Position numbers and translations under genes: made by a program
Shown: piece by piece, positions 20,011-32,038 of the stretch
Layout: the number at the start of each line of letters is the position of its first letter
Numbering within the stretch: position 1 is the stretch's first letter
DNA from: Isoetes taiwanensis
Lineage: Eukaryota > Streptophyta > Lycopodiopsida > Isoetales > Isoetaceae
Direction: 5' to 3'
Length of the DNA: 64,000 nucleotides
NCBI GenBank assembly: GCA_021234155.1
Contig: JAJEKV010000021.1
Location: forward strand, 12,461,760 to 12,525,759
Notes under the pieces: generated by a model
What the model was told of the DNA's origin: nothing
Database searches by the model: none
The model's input: only the letters and a program-made list of their open reading frames with translations

Positions 20011-23000
20011 TGCTGTCAAACTGTACAAGTATACATCATTAAGAAATAAATGTGTATGTACATGTCAAGCGCGTGCCCGAGGACATAGCTGATCTCGCAT
20101 GTCCATGACCTCCTGAAGGTATGACCCTAGCACCCGTACGGATGCCGTGCTCAATGTCACATGTAGCGGTGGCGGGCGACCAACTCAAAGATAGCGTCCG
20201 ATTTGATCATATGCTGGGCAACTTTGAAGGGTATGAGATTCATCCTCAATGACTCCCATTTGGCAGCATTGACAGATCCTGTCCTGGCGTGGCTCACCAA
20301 TCCATCTGCCTGTCTCAATTCGAAGATGATGTGCTCCTGTGCGAATGGAGGCAATGAGTCTGCGTCTTTTCATGGGCAAGTGGGTGCGCAGGGAGCATTG
20401 TGGGCCTCGTTCCAATGTGGGATTTATGTGGCGGTGGTGTCTTTGTCTTGACTGTTCAAGGGCGCTGGCATCCCAAAGCTTGCTGATGAAGCAAGCGTCA
20501 AGCTATTGCCTCAAGCTATGGCGATCGCCTCTGTTTGCACATGTATGCACCCGTGCTCCGCACATTCCATCTAGCCATCCATTGAGCTCTCTTTTCCCTC
20601 AGCCGGGGCCTTGAGGGCCTGTGGCCCCATTGCCATGATATAAGCTAGTTTAGGGAGACGAGCATCGTCCATATTGACCACCTTCTGAAAATAGATAATG
20701 TGGCGATCAAGGGCTGCCCTCTGAAGAGGCAAGAATCCTGTCTCATGCAGTAGAATTTGATATGGGACTGTGGACTTCACCTCTAGTGCTCGTACCAAGA
20801 AGGCTTTCTGCACCTGCTCCAAGTCATTCCAAGTAGCGAGGGATACTACTGGGCCCCATACTTCAACCCCGTATAAAAGGACATGCTCCACTAAGACCTT
20901 GAACAGGTGTGACTGATTTTGCATTGCATATAGTGCCTTCCAGCCCGCCGTAACTCGTAGCCGTATGGATGTGTCCCAGTGCATAGTAGAAGGAAATTCC
21001 ACTCCCAAATATTTGTATGTGGATGCTACTTCCACATTTACGCCCTCGAGAATCGAAGGAGGGATACTCTACCGTCGTGAAGATGATATAAAAACCACCT
21101 TAGTCTTGGCCAAGTTGACGCGCATATCAATCGCTTGACAAAATGTGTCCAGGGCATCGAGATGTCGTTGCATGTCTGCTGGTGTGTAAGCTAGGAGGTC
21201 TACATCATCAGCATATATTAACTGCTTGATGATCCGGTAGAGAAGGTGAGCCCGCCGCCCCATTATCGACAAGCCGACTCTCCAATTGATCAATGTAAAG
21301 CCCAAACAATGTTGGGGAGAGAGGGCATCCCTGACGAACCCCAATACTACTATCAAATGGTTGGCTTGTCGGCTGCAACCGACCCGAGCATCTTTCATAT
21401 AGCTCGTATTAATCTTGCATTCTCGCAAATTCCACAGAACCCCAAATTATCGCAATCTTGCCCATAGTTTTTCCGGGGGCCGCGGTGTCAAATGCCTTCG
21501 CCAAAATCCACGAATCAACAATATAGATCCTGACGGCGGTTCCTGCTGTCTTCAACCAGAGTTCGCAATGTGAAGATGTGGTCAATGGTTGAGTGTCGAG
21601 GTCCGAATCCCGCACGGGTGAGGGCCCGTATCTCTGCCGCCCTCGCCCATCCCGTCAAGCTGCCGCCGAGAATCCCAGCAAGCAATTTTGCAAACACCGA
21701 ACTGACCATGATTGTTCGGTAATTGGCTGGGTAGTGCGGGTCACCTGCCTTATAGATGGGAACAACTCTGCTATTGGTCCACTGCAACGGGAAGCCTTCC
21801 TGTAATGCCTTGTTGAACAAAGCGGTAAGCACTGGTATTATGGACGGCCCTGCCCACTTAAGCAATCCTGCCAGCATACCATCCAGGTCCGGGGCTTTCC
21901 CATTGGCAAGACGCTGTAAGCCTTGTTCCACGTCCGAATCTGTGATTTCCAGCACTGGGCCTTCTTGCAGGGGTGATGCTGCATGTGCACCCTGAGGGTC
22001 ATATAGCTGTTGCAAGTATTGCCTCCATTGCTCGGGAGTGATGTTCCCTGTGGGCTGTACTGGCTTTCTAAGAACCTTTCACCAGAAGGTCCTGGGGTGA
22101 CGTTCCAGGAGGTAAAACATTTCCATTTGATGCGCTGCAATGTACCTGGCTTTTTTAGCTTTAAGGAAGACGCAGACTTGCCTCGATTGCATGTGGGCGA
22201 AGTTGTGGTCTCGTGACTTGGCGGAGCCAACATTTGTGTTCCTTGCACTCTGCATCAAACCATTGATTACATGGGAAGGTTGTATTCCTGGAAGTCCGTC
22301 GCGGGCGGCTTATCCCAAAGCATTTCTCTGCCGCAGTCCTAAGCACATCGGTCACCCTACCGTCATGCTGTTGGCTCTAGTGTAGCATATTGCAAAATTT
22401 TCGCCAGGTCATCTATAAGCATCCGGGCATAAGCCCCGCATGTTCATAATCCAATCGTGGTGAGGCATGTGAGGAGTCATTGCCGCGAGGGGTTCGCACA
22501 ACCTGCCAAGCCAACTTCAAGTAAAGTGGTAAGTGGTCTGAGTCGATCTCTTCATCCCTATTAGTTGTTCCCACCTGGAAGTGCTTGACGACATGCATAT
22601 CCTGCTCAGGCACCAGCACATAGTCCACCACACTAGATCCTCCCCTCTGGTTTTCCTGTCTACAAGTGCTCTTGCGGGTGGACGGCCACTGTGCCAGTCC
22701 ATTGCAGATTACCAGGTCAAAGATACCACGAGCAAAAGCAATTGTCTACCATAGCGCGTGACCTAATTGTCATCTGATGTCCGTGGCCAAGCACCTTCTG
22801 TAGGATGCAGCTGCAATATATCATCAGTCAAGGGATCAAATCTCATGGGTTGTTCTACCCCGGTGCACGCATTGAAGTCTCCAAGGAGTATGACACTGCC
22901 CAACTGCTTATGCTGCAGGCTGCCACAAAGAGGGGTCTGCTACTGCAGTTTTGCACACGCACCCACAAGTACCGATTGTGCTTGTCTGTCTTGAACAAGG

Positions 23001-23504
23001 AGATTGACTGTGCCAAGGTCGTTCGATAGTAGCAGGCAACTCCTCCGCTTTCCTGTGCAATCATTGAAGATTGAGTAGCGCTGGTATCCTGGCAAGTCGG
23101 GTATCCTGTGTCCTGCATGCTCCCATGTTTCCATAAGGAAGATGAGATCCATATGGATCAGCGCTTGTGATTTCTGCTGCTCCAGGTGCATAGTTTTCAA
23201 TCAAGCACCTCTTCATCAATTGATATGATATTTGGTTGAACGCATATCCTAATCTGGGTGTCGCATGGAGCCAGTGTGTGGGATTTGGATACAGAGCGGC
23301 CAAAGCCTCGACAAGTTAAAGAGATTCTCTTTGGGCAGGCCCAGTGGTGGACCCGTCAGTTGACATACTCTCATCAGTGACCTCCGACTCCAATATATCT
23401 TCCTCCTCGAACTCGTACTCATTTTCTTCGACTGCATTCTCATAATCGATGTCGTTGTCATTCAAAATGTCGCGCAATGAGTCATCGCTACTTAGCTCAG
23501 CCAT
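20011..23504 (-). mobile_element. Near full-length, decayed LINE (endonuclease, RT, Cys/His tail)
   Basis: A minus-strand element with many frameshifts. In order: an acidic ORF1 remnant (23504-23316, starting MAELSSDDSLRDILND). Then the endonuclease, with MDLIFLMETWEHAGHRIPDL near 23150 and the late motif DSDHLPLYLKL near 22530. Next the reverse transcriptase (22015-21515), with RLANGKAPDLDGMLAGLLKW, then NYRTIMVSSVFAKLL and AGFGPRHSTIDHIFTL. The catalytic YADDVDLLAY is near 21200. A post-RT domain follows (21035-20571, VASTYKYLGVEF), then a C-terminal Cys/His finger CQCCQMGVIEDESHTLQSC (about 20250). Each domain is in a different frame from the next, so it is inactive. The 3' end continues to 19856. 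The RT core resembles that of the LINE at 61285-64000. Confidence 0.85.
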
Positions 23505-23555
23505 GTGCTTGAAATTTGGACTCCAAGCTGGTACCTAGTGTGTACCCGGTGAGGG

Positions 23556-23865
23556 ATAAACATGTTATAGTTGTCCACTTTTGGAACCAGCAAAGTACCT
23601 ACATTGGGTACTTCTGAAATGGGTACACTATTCGTTTGTTCTTTCTATCAAAACTAATATAAAACTTCAATATAAATGTCAAAAGCATGTTAATGTTGAA
23701 GGTCAAGATAAAAACAATTTGGAGATAAAAATAAATGAATCCAATTTAACACTTATTAGTTATTAAGGAATCATATTAGTACCCAATACCTAGTGTTGGG
23801 TACCTTTTTAGGTAGTTTTATGGTCCCTAAATAATGCTTTATAAGGTATACTGTAGCATGCTTAT
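23556..23865. mobile_element. MITE-like element, copy B (about 310 bp)
   Basis: Same length and order as copy A at 7271, roughly 70 per cent identical by eye: the CCACTTTTGGAACC, GGGTAC, ATGTTAAT and TGGTCCCTAAAT blocks are shared. Its inverted ends (ATAAACATGTTATAGT against ATAAGCATGCTACAGT) match at 13 of 16 positions. It lies just upstream of the LINE on its minus strand. Confidence 0.7.
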
Positions 23866-24428
23866 GCCAATTGGTGTAATACAACTATAGCGCACAACCA
23901 AGATATTACCAGACAAGTCGAATATAACTAATCAATCAATGACATAACAAACAAATTCATTGTTAGAATAAATTGACGATCAAATGAGACAGAAAGGAGA
24001 GGGGCACTGAACTAACCTTACAATCACAACACAACCCAACTGGAACCACTTACGTTTGAAGAAGTCAGTTTATCCTAACTTATATATACTGTAGTTGTGG
24101 AATATACCTCTTATCCAACTTAAGAAAGTGAACAGAAAAATGCTTTCTTAGCCTTTGCATTGAACTTTAGGATAACGTAAAAAAAAGTGGCCCTGCGCGG
24201 TGCTTGCTTGCCAACGAGGGAAATACCTGCTTGCCAATGAGGGAAAAACTATCCTTAGTAAAGAAAAAAAAACTTAATTCAGAATTGCCTTCAGAACTTA
24301 AAAGGCAAAAAAATAACTTTCCAGAAAAAATAGATAAATTTGAATTGCCTTTAGAATTTAAAAAAGCTAGGATTGCCTTAAGGGAATCCTAAAGCTGTCC
24401 AATTGAGAATCCTAGGGGGAGAGCATCA

Positions 24429-24522
24429 GGATTCTCTTTAGAGAATCCTATGAGAATTTAGTGCTAAAAAAGTTAGATAGGATTAGCTTAAGAGACTCGC
24501 CTGAGATTCTCTTAAGAGAATC
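24429..24522. repeat. Cluster of short palindromes in GATTCTC units
   Basis: 24429-24448 is a near-perfect palindrome of GGATTCTC and GAGAATCC. 24505-24522 is a perfect 18-bp palindrome, GATTCTCTTAAGAGAATC. Variants of GAGAATCCTA recur from 24360 onward. Confidence 0.6.
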
Positions 24523-24616
24523 TGCGATATGTGTGGTAACTTTGGGATGCCAATATAAATAAAGGTAAAATAAAGGTCTTCCTACATATAGATCACGTGC
24601 ACTTCCTATTAATATT

Positions 24617-24665
24617 GCAAGAAATTTATCACGACGGCCAAGGCGGCCCTGAATATTTCTCTTCA
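24617..24665. repeat. Dispersed repeat, diverged copy
   Basis: Reads GCAAGAAATTTATCACGACG and aligns with 10870-10922 for about 50 bases with several substitutions. Confidence 0.4.
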
Positions 24666-24870
24666 CCAATTATATTGGCAAATGCTTTTTTCAAAATTTG
24701 GTTGGGAAAAAAAATTATTTTTAGGAGTCAGTTTTTTTTTTTTTTGACAGCCATTGAACTGGCAGAAATGCAGGCTTGGGGTGAGGGATAGGACGGGGAT
24801 AGAGAAGTTACATTGACGAAGCTTATTTTGACATGATTAGATAGTGGAGTTTGATAATGTGTTTCTGCTA

Positions 24871-26960
24871 TTTTTTTTTTTTTTTTTTTGAAGAACTGAA
24901 ACACTTATATTAAAAGAATGGCAATGATACAAGACGAGTAGTGAGGAAAAAGAATGCCCCGAAGGAACAAAGACACCTCAGCACTCCATACTAAAAAACT
25001 AGCGCATAAATTTCCAATCACCTCTAGTAATCACTGTACAAACTCCCCATTCGCATTTACAATGTGCAAAATATCCTGCCAGATGCAAAACTTTGTCTCC
25101 TCCAGGCCAGTAAACACAAGAAAACTTTGGAATAGCTTATGTCTGAGTCGTGGAACTAGAGAGGCTGCAGGTTGCTGAATCCCTTGAAAAATCCGTAAAA
25201 GACGCAGTTTCCAAATCAACCAAACCAAACATGCCTTACACAGATGGAAAGCCTGCTTCTTAGGATAGGACCATGAAGCTGGAAACACATGAAGAAGTAT
25301 CTTCTGACTACACATCCTGGTCCGGAACAATGTTCTGACCCAATCCCATGCAGCTTGCAAATGTGGGCACAAGACTAGACAACGCTCAATGGACTCTCGA
25401 TGAGAGCCACAGCAAGGGCAAAGAAAATTTACAGCTGGCTTAAATCTATGCACAAGAACATTTACCATAATGCAGCGGTGCACCACTTGCCACAAGTGAA
25501 CCCTAACCTTTGGTGGGGGGAGAGAGTTCCAAGTCTATGTCCAGACAGAGCGCCAACAGGAACCCTGAAGCTTCAGTGCCCACTTGTCAGAAGGAGGTAA
25601 AGTATCATGAATAACCAACGTCTGGTAACAAGAATGAACAAAACATGACTCATCGACCCCCGAATGAACCTTCCAAATCTGAAAGACCACCCTTCCCTGG
25701 AGGAGAACAGGAATATGCAGTGGAATACAGGAGGCCACTGCCTGCCAGATAGCTCAATCACTGCTCTTAAGCCGAAAGCGGGCCTGAAAAAACTCCCAAA
25801 GAGCCAGTTGGCCATGCCAATACCAATCCTCTAAGGTGGAGACTGTAGCCCGAGTCCAACGGACCTGCGTCCGAGCGTGCAAGCTGGCCGCCAAAGGCAA
25901 GTATGTCGATGGTAGAGGAACCCACAGAAAAGGAGAAGTGTGATGAAAGACTGATGCATAGTCTACCTGGAAAAGCACTCGCACATGCTCCCAGGCCCGC
26001 AGTACACCCTTGAGGAAAGGTGACGCGTGTGGGAACGACCTCAAACCGTAAAGCAAGGTCCAAGGCAACTTCACAGGGACAGATGGCTTGTGAAAAGCCA
26101 CACAATTCTCGAGGGACTGTAAAAGCAATGCTGCACCTGGAGAGAACACCACTTGGAAACTAGCACCTTAGAATGCAAAGCCAAATCTAGGATTGCCAAA
26201 CCCCCATCCTCTCGAGGGCGGATGCACTTCCACCAGGCTACTTTAACCACTGCTCCTTCTGCAGCCCCTCCCCAAACAAAGTTTCGAACAATTCTATCCA
26301 ATTCCTGAACCTTGCATTCTGGAGCTAACATAACAGACACTGTGTATACGTGGGTGCTACAAAGCACTGACTTAGCTACAGTAATCTTGCCTGCTATCGA
26401 CAACTTACTACCCTTCCACCAATTCAGGTGCTTCTGTAGTTCCTGCAAAATCTCATCCCAGACACCGCCCATAGAGATATCACCCCCAAAAGGAATGCCC
26501 AGAAGTCGGGTACATGCATTCACTGGGAGTACCTTCCAAGGGAAGAGAAACAAACAAGGTGGAGGCGGCGTCTCCAAAGCCCACAGAGCCGAACACTTTC
26601 TCCAATTAAGAAGACAACCAGAAGCCAAGGAAAATATATCCAGCAAACCCTTAACATTACGCAAATAGCTTTCTTCTGCTGCCACAAAGAGGAAAGTGTC
26701 ATCTGCAAACTGATTACAAATCTGCTGACTGCCGTACTGCATCCGAAGACCATCTACCACTTCCTCATCTACTGCAGTCAAGAGCAATTGTGATAATGCC
26801 TCCGCCACCATGGTAAACGAAAAATGGGGCCAGAGGGCAGCCCTGACGAACTCCTCTTCCCATCGAAAAGAACGGGGAGGCTTCCCCTAGCACACAACTT
26901 TAGCTCGTGCTGACGTGTGAAGCTTCATAACTGTTTCTGCCTGCTCTAGAGATATGATCT
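24871..26960 (-). mobile_element. L1-type LINE, 5'-truncated, with poly(A) tail
   Basis: The plus strand starts with 19 T (24871-24889), the poly(A) tail of a minus-strand insertion. Moving 5' along the element: a zf-RVT domain (25495-25300; LCPCCGSHRESIERCLVLCP), a linker in several frames, and the RT C-terminal half (26811-26160). In the RT half the catalytic motif is QFADDTFLF, followed by LNWRKCSAL, LGIPFGGD and WWKGSKLSIAGKI, typical of plant L1 ORF2. Upstream remnants near 26830-26860 read RQGCPLAPF. Endonuclease and ORF1 are missing. It differs in family from the other two LINEs here. It lies head-to-head with HslU, about 0.5 kb upstream. Confidence 0.85.
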
Positions 26961-27200
26961 GTCAGAAACTTGCTTTCCTTTCCTAGAACCATCAGACACA
27001 TCTTTACCAGCATTCTCCTTTCCAGAACCAACAGGTACATTTGAAATATCCCTAAAGCAACTCTCTGCTAATCAACAGGGAGATTCTGCTCCACACTCAG
27101 CTCAAAACTCGGCATCACTAAAACCTTGATGCCATAACTAGTGAATCTTGGAAGATTAACCCTACTAAAGTTAATGCATGAAAAAAGGAACATGTAACCA

Positions 27201-27381
27201 TCACATGCAGCCGTTTCCCACCTCCAAATGAACCAAGAACAACCTGCAATGCAAAAATGGACGAGATTAAACACTTAATAAGCCAGTAGAGCAACATGCA
27301 AGTGAAAAAATTAGCATACCTTGAAAGAAACCCAAAATTATAAGCGCGTGAACCACAAGAAAATGCTTTTCCACGAAACAT
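27201..27381 (-). other. Possible small divergent transcript upstream of HslU
   Basis: An ATG at 27381 opens 20 codons (MFRGKAFSCGSRAYNFG) ending in a consensus AAG/GTATGC donor at 27320. A good acceptor (TTGCATTGCAG) at 27244 joins in frame to 14 more codons and a stop. Such a short product is unlikely to be a full gene. It may be the first exons of a divergent gene cut by the LINE insertion ending near 26960, or chance. Confidence 0.2.
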
Positions 27382-27531
27382 TAAATTTCTTAGAAAGGCT
27401 TTGAGGAACTCTTCAATATCTTAAAAACGTCCAATCGGCATTGTAAGCGCGACGAGACACGTCACCATATCGGTCTGATCTATTTTCCTTACGGTGTATT
27501 TTTGCTATTTTCCGGTTACATACATACAGCG

Positions 27532-30369
27532 ATGGCGGCCATTGCGAGGATGGCGAAGAATGGCTTCACGGGTCGCCTTACATCTGTGTCGGCTATGGTG
27601 GCATCTCATGGAAGTCGTTGCATGCCACTTGGTGCTGCCGGAATGTAAGTTCAGAAAATTCTTGTTAGGGCTTTTTTTTTTCCGTTTCTTGCAAATGGTG
27701 CTAAAAAGGCACCACAATGTTTCTTTCATATAGGCTAGCTAACCACGGTTCTGCTGTAGCTGCAAATTTGCTGAAGTTTAATCTTCCCCCAACCAAATAC
27801 AAGGAAAGAAATGCACAATATAATATTGTCGATTTGTTTCTTACTTGCTGCAGATCTGCAGGGTCAAGCCGTTTCCAAATTGAGGTTGATTACGTGGATG
27901 AAGTGTCAGCTTCCCCACCCCAACCATCCCATGAAGTTCTTTCAGGTTTGTTCACATAGTTATACTTTGTTAATCTGATGAAAGCAGCCCTTTAAGTCAC
28001 ATTGTCTGACAGGTGCCGAAGAAATGCAAGCAGTTGAGCAGCTTACGCCTGCAAAAGTGGTCACCTTGCTGGATCGTCATATAGTCGGCCAAACAGAAGC
28101 TAAACGTGCAGTGGCAGTGGCTTTGCGTATGAGCTCATCAGCCCTGCTGCTGCATCTTGTCTTACTCCAGATCCTGGTTTAGGTGATTGTCCGTACTGCA
28201 GATGTGTTAGTGTCGTAGTCACGGAAATCAGATAGGATGCCAGGCTCGAATAGGTCATGTATGCTGGATGATGGCTTTAATTTGCCCTTTTGGCTATTGT
28301 GCAGGAAATAGATGGCGTCGCCATCGAGTCCCAGCACATTTAAGGGAGGAAATTCTACCTAAGAACATTCTTATGATTGGGCCAACTGGTTGTGGAAAGA
28401 CTGAAATAGCAAGACGGCTTGCCAAACTGGCATATGCCCCATTTGTGAAGGTAATGTTTGTTTATTGTGCTCGTAAGTACTATACCACTTCTGGTTCTTT
28501 TTACATTAGAAACACTGTCTCTTAGCAGGTAGAAGCCACCAAGTTCACAGAGGTTGGGTTTCATGGTCGGGATGTGGACCAGATTATAAGAGATCTAGTC
28601 GATGCTGCAATTATTTTGCAAAGGGAGAAGGTGTTGTTATTTCCATTGTGCTTCTATGGTCGTTATGAGAGCTGGTTTATATAACAATGATCTTCAATTA
28701 TAGGTGCGCAAGATCATTATTAAGGACATTGAAACAAGTGTTGAGAACCGGATAGTGGATATTCTAGCAAATTTTCAGAGTACAGAGGTGGATCTCAGTT
28801 TGTCATTCTTATTAATTATTAAAGTGGTTATTTTAATCTGTGATTGTCTTTGTTTCTATTTCAGCAAGAGGAGTCTGCTGAATCTTGCTCTGTGGAGGAG
28901 CTAAGAAAACTATACAAGGATGGTAAACTTGATGATCGCAAGATCCTATTGGAGATGCCTGAAGGAGGACGGGTGCGCATTCCTGTAGAGATCATGGGTG
29001 GGGGCATTCAGCTGAATGACATTATTTATAAAGTAAGCTCTTTTATTTTCTATCGATTTTCTGCTTTTAAATTGCACATAGAAGTTGCAATAGCAGCGTT
29101 TATGAAATTTTGATGTTAACGCTGCTTCTTTTGTTTATTCCTCAAATGATATTGAACAACACTTGTTATGGTCTGTTGCAGATAGAAAAGGTTTTAAAAT
29201 CTCCTAAGTTCGAAAGACGCGAAGTAACAATTGGTGAAGCAAAAAGCATTCTAATAGAAACTGAATTGGAGAAGTATTTGCAGTCTGATCAAATTGTTAA
29301 AGATGCTATACAGGTAATGAAGAATACCATGCTAATGTTCTCCTATGATTGAACATTAGCTTACACATGAGAGTTATTTAATGCTGTGTATGTTGCAGTT
29401 AGCAGAATCAGATGGTATCGTTTTTATTGATGAAATTGATAAAATCGTCACGGGGAGTGAGGCAAGATATGGTGCCGATGCAAGTGCTGAAGGAGTCCAG
29501 CGAGACCTTTTACCTATTATTGAAGGAAGGTAAGCATGGTTCGATGTGCCCATCTTGATTTGTCATTGGAGTTCTCTAAAGCTTATTAAATCTTGTGGCA
29601 GTGTTGTGAGTACAAAGCATGGAAATGTCAATACAGATCATATACTTTTTATTTGTAGCGGTGCTTTCCATTCCTGTAAACCAAGTGACATGTTAGCTGA
29701 ATTGCAAGGGCGATTGCCTATCCGTGTGGAATTAAAGGGCCTAACTCGTGAGGTAATCGATTTACTTAGTGTTATACTTCTATAGCGCAAAATTTGGAAG
29801 TACTTATTTCATACATCTTTTTCACAGGATTTATACCGTATTCTGACTGAGCCTGAAGTTAACATGGTTAGACAACAGCAGTTGCTGATGCAAACTGAAA
29901 ATGTTAACCTTGTTTTTACTGATGGCGCGATTAGAGAGCTTGCTAATGTTGCGGCGGAGGTACGAGTCTCTCAAGCTGTACTTCATGATGCGTTTTCCAA
30001 ATTACTATTTCTCAGAGGTCTTTGATGTGCCAGGTGAACAGATTTGTAGACAATATTGGTGCTAGAAGGCTTCATACTGTACGTATATCAATTTTCTTAC
30101 AGTTTATCATCACTGTGGTTATGACAACTTTCAACATATCACATGTTTTAGGTAATAGAGAGAGTCGTGGAGGATATCAGTTTTACAGCCCCAGAGAGAT
30201 CTGGTCAAACTTATACCATTGATGCTGAGGTTATCTCAAAACCCTTTATTTGTCTGTAGTTGCTAAATCTTTATCCTACTTCTGAAGGACTTTTGTGATT
30301 TTGCAGAAGGTTAGAAGTGCAATGGGAGATCTGTTACTCAAGACAGATCTATCTAAATATGTTCTATAA
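27532..30369 (+). CDS. HslU-like AAA+ unfoldase, probably mitochondrial (556 aa, 14 exons)
   Basis: HslU (ClpY) is the ATPase that unfolds substrates for the HslV peptidase. Exons: 27532-27644, 27734-27945, 28013-28126, 28305-28450, 28529-28630, 28704-28787, 28865-29032, 29182-29313, 29399-29529, 29602-29752, 29828-29959, 30034-30078, 30152-30229, 30307-30369 (1671 nt in all, in frame). Signatures in order: [20 protein letters not shown], then ALRNRWRR across an exon junction. Walker A is [18 protein letters not shown], followed by [16 protein letters not shown]. An insertion (I) domain includes [18 protein letters not shown]. Walker B is IVFIDEIDK. Sensor and arginine-finger blocks include [12 protein letters not shown] and NIGARRLHT, and the C-terminus is LSKYVL as in HslU. 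The first 38 residues are basic and rich in A, S and M, as in a mitochondrial presequence. Exon 2 lacks a family match. ClpX is excluded because there is no N-terminal zinc finger and the RNRWRR and C-terminal blocks are HslU-type. Confidence 0.92.
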
Positions 30370-30683
30370 AGTTAAATTGAATGTTTGTCAGAACAAGATT
30401 GGCCTCTTATTATCTGAAATTTGATTGAGCAATAATGGCTAATAAGAGGCTTGTTTTATGCATTGAGTACTTACTGAGAATGAGCCAATTGGTGGCTTCA
30501 GTCTGTCATTTGGCTGATAATACTTAACTACCAACTGCTGGTTTGCCTTGTAACATTCATGCTGGTTGAACTCTTCTGCTGTGATTCATTGATGGCGGCA
30601 ATTTTAACATGTTGGGTTCTATTTTATGACATTGTTTATGTTTTATTGGCTCAAACACTTTGTTATTAGTTTGTTATTCAAGG

Positions 30684-30710
30684 ATACAAGAAATTTATTG
30701 CGGCGGCCTT
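30684..30710. repeat. Dispersed 27-bp repeat, copy 2
   Basis: Identical to 10870-10896. It lies 315 bases after the HslU stop, in the 3' flank. Confidence 0.55.
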
Positions 30711-31040
30711 CTTTGGTTCTAAGCATGTGGGGTTGAAGCCATTATTATGATTCGGCTTTTGATAATGCACTACCTGTATTAATGCACTACCTGTATGGTA
30801 ATGGACCTTGTGTTTAGTTTGAACGCTGATGAGTGCATTTATTCTTTCTCTTGAAATGGTGTCTAGCATTATTGGGCATAAGTTCGGAACTATAAATAAT
30901 ACACTTGAGCATTTGTTACTTAGTTCACATTTATCTCGATCCTAGGTGCCAGCTTAAATGTGGTGTAACATTTTTTTTTTACGTTCAAGATTGCTTACGT
31001 GTAAGCACAGAAATACTTAGGTAGAGGTTACAAAGAAATT

Positions 31041-31790
31041 TGTGTCACCAAAAAGCTCTCGAGACCTTTCTAGAGATATCTAGTTTGCCTATGTTCGGCC
31101 GAGACTCGAGGGTAGAAACAGTAAATTTACAGTCAAATTTAGGATTTTATTGCTTTTCAATGACTCGATATTACATTTTTTTCTCACAACTGTTAAACCA
31201 GAGCTCCGTTTGAGGTGAAATTTGTGCTAGTTGAATGCCTTTGTCGAGGCTTTTCAAAGATGTCTAGTTTTGCCTATGTTAGACCAAGATTTAGGAATGA
31301 AAACAACAAATGTATAGTCAGATTTAGCGTTTTGTTGTTTTTCAATGACTTGCTATTATGTTTTTTTTCATAACTATTCAACTGGAACTCTGTTTTAGGT
31401 GAAATTTGTGCCAATGGAAAGTTCTCACAAAGATATTTTTGAAAAAATTTATTTGTCTATGTTTGACCAAGGTTTGAAGCTAAAAAAAAATAAATTTACA
31501 GCCAGTCTAGAGTTTTTTCCAAGCGTAAGAGGTATAATTTCTCATACTTATATAATCACAGCTCTGTTTCAGGTGACATTTGAGTCCGCAAAAAGCTTTC
31601 TCAGAGACCTTTTTAGAGATATCTAATGGGCTATGTCCAAACAATATTTAAAGGAGGAAACAACAAATTTTAGGCTGGATTTTGGGTTTTAATTGCTTTC
31701 CAATCGCTTGATGCTATATTTCTTCTTATAACTATTCAATCAAAGCTCTGTTTTAGACGAGATTGGCATAAATGGAAAGCTATGAATGGA
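31041..31790. repeat. Degenerate tandem repeat, about 180-bp monomer, four copies
   Basis: Monomers start near 31041, 31227, 31408 and 31582, with a partial fifth at 31763 (spacings 186, 181, 174 and 181). Shared blocks in order are: a GTGNCA-type start, AAAGCT or AAAGTT, GAGATATCTAG or a variant, GCCTATGTT, an AAACAACAAATTT-like block, a TTGTTTTTCAATGACTTG-like block, and CAGAGCTCTGTTTNAGGTGA near the end. Copies differ by perhaps 30 per cent. The period equals that of many plant satellites. Confidence 0.7.
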
Positions 31791-32038
31791 AAGCTATGAA
31801 GGAGTTTCCAATGAATTTCTTGCTAGACTCCCACACGTGGAGAGTGTATCACGAACGGAGCTATTAGAGAAATGTAGAAGTACCACCAAATGCTGAGAGG
31901 ATGCAGACATATATAACAATGAAAATTCTAGGAGTGAATGTATCAGGTTAGTAAGTCATTGAAGCTCAAAATAATGGATTTAAGAATTGTTTCTTCTTAC
32001 ATAAAACAATGGATCAACAATGCCTTTGTTACAAGCTA

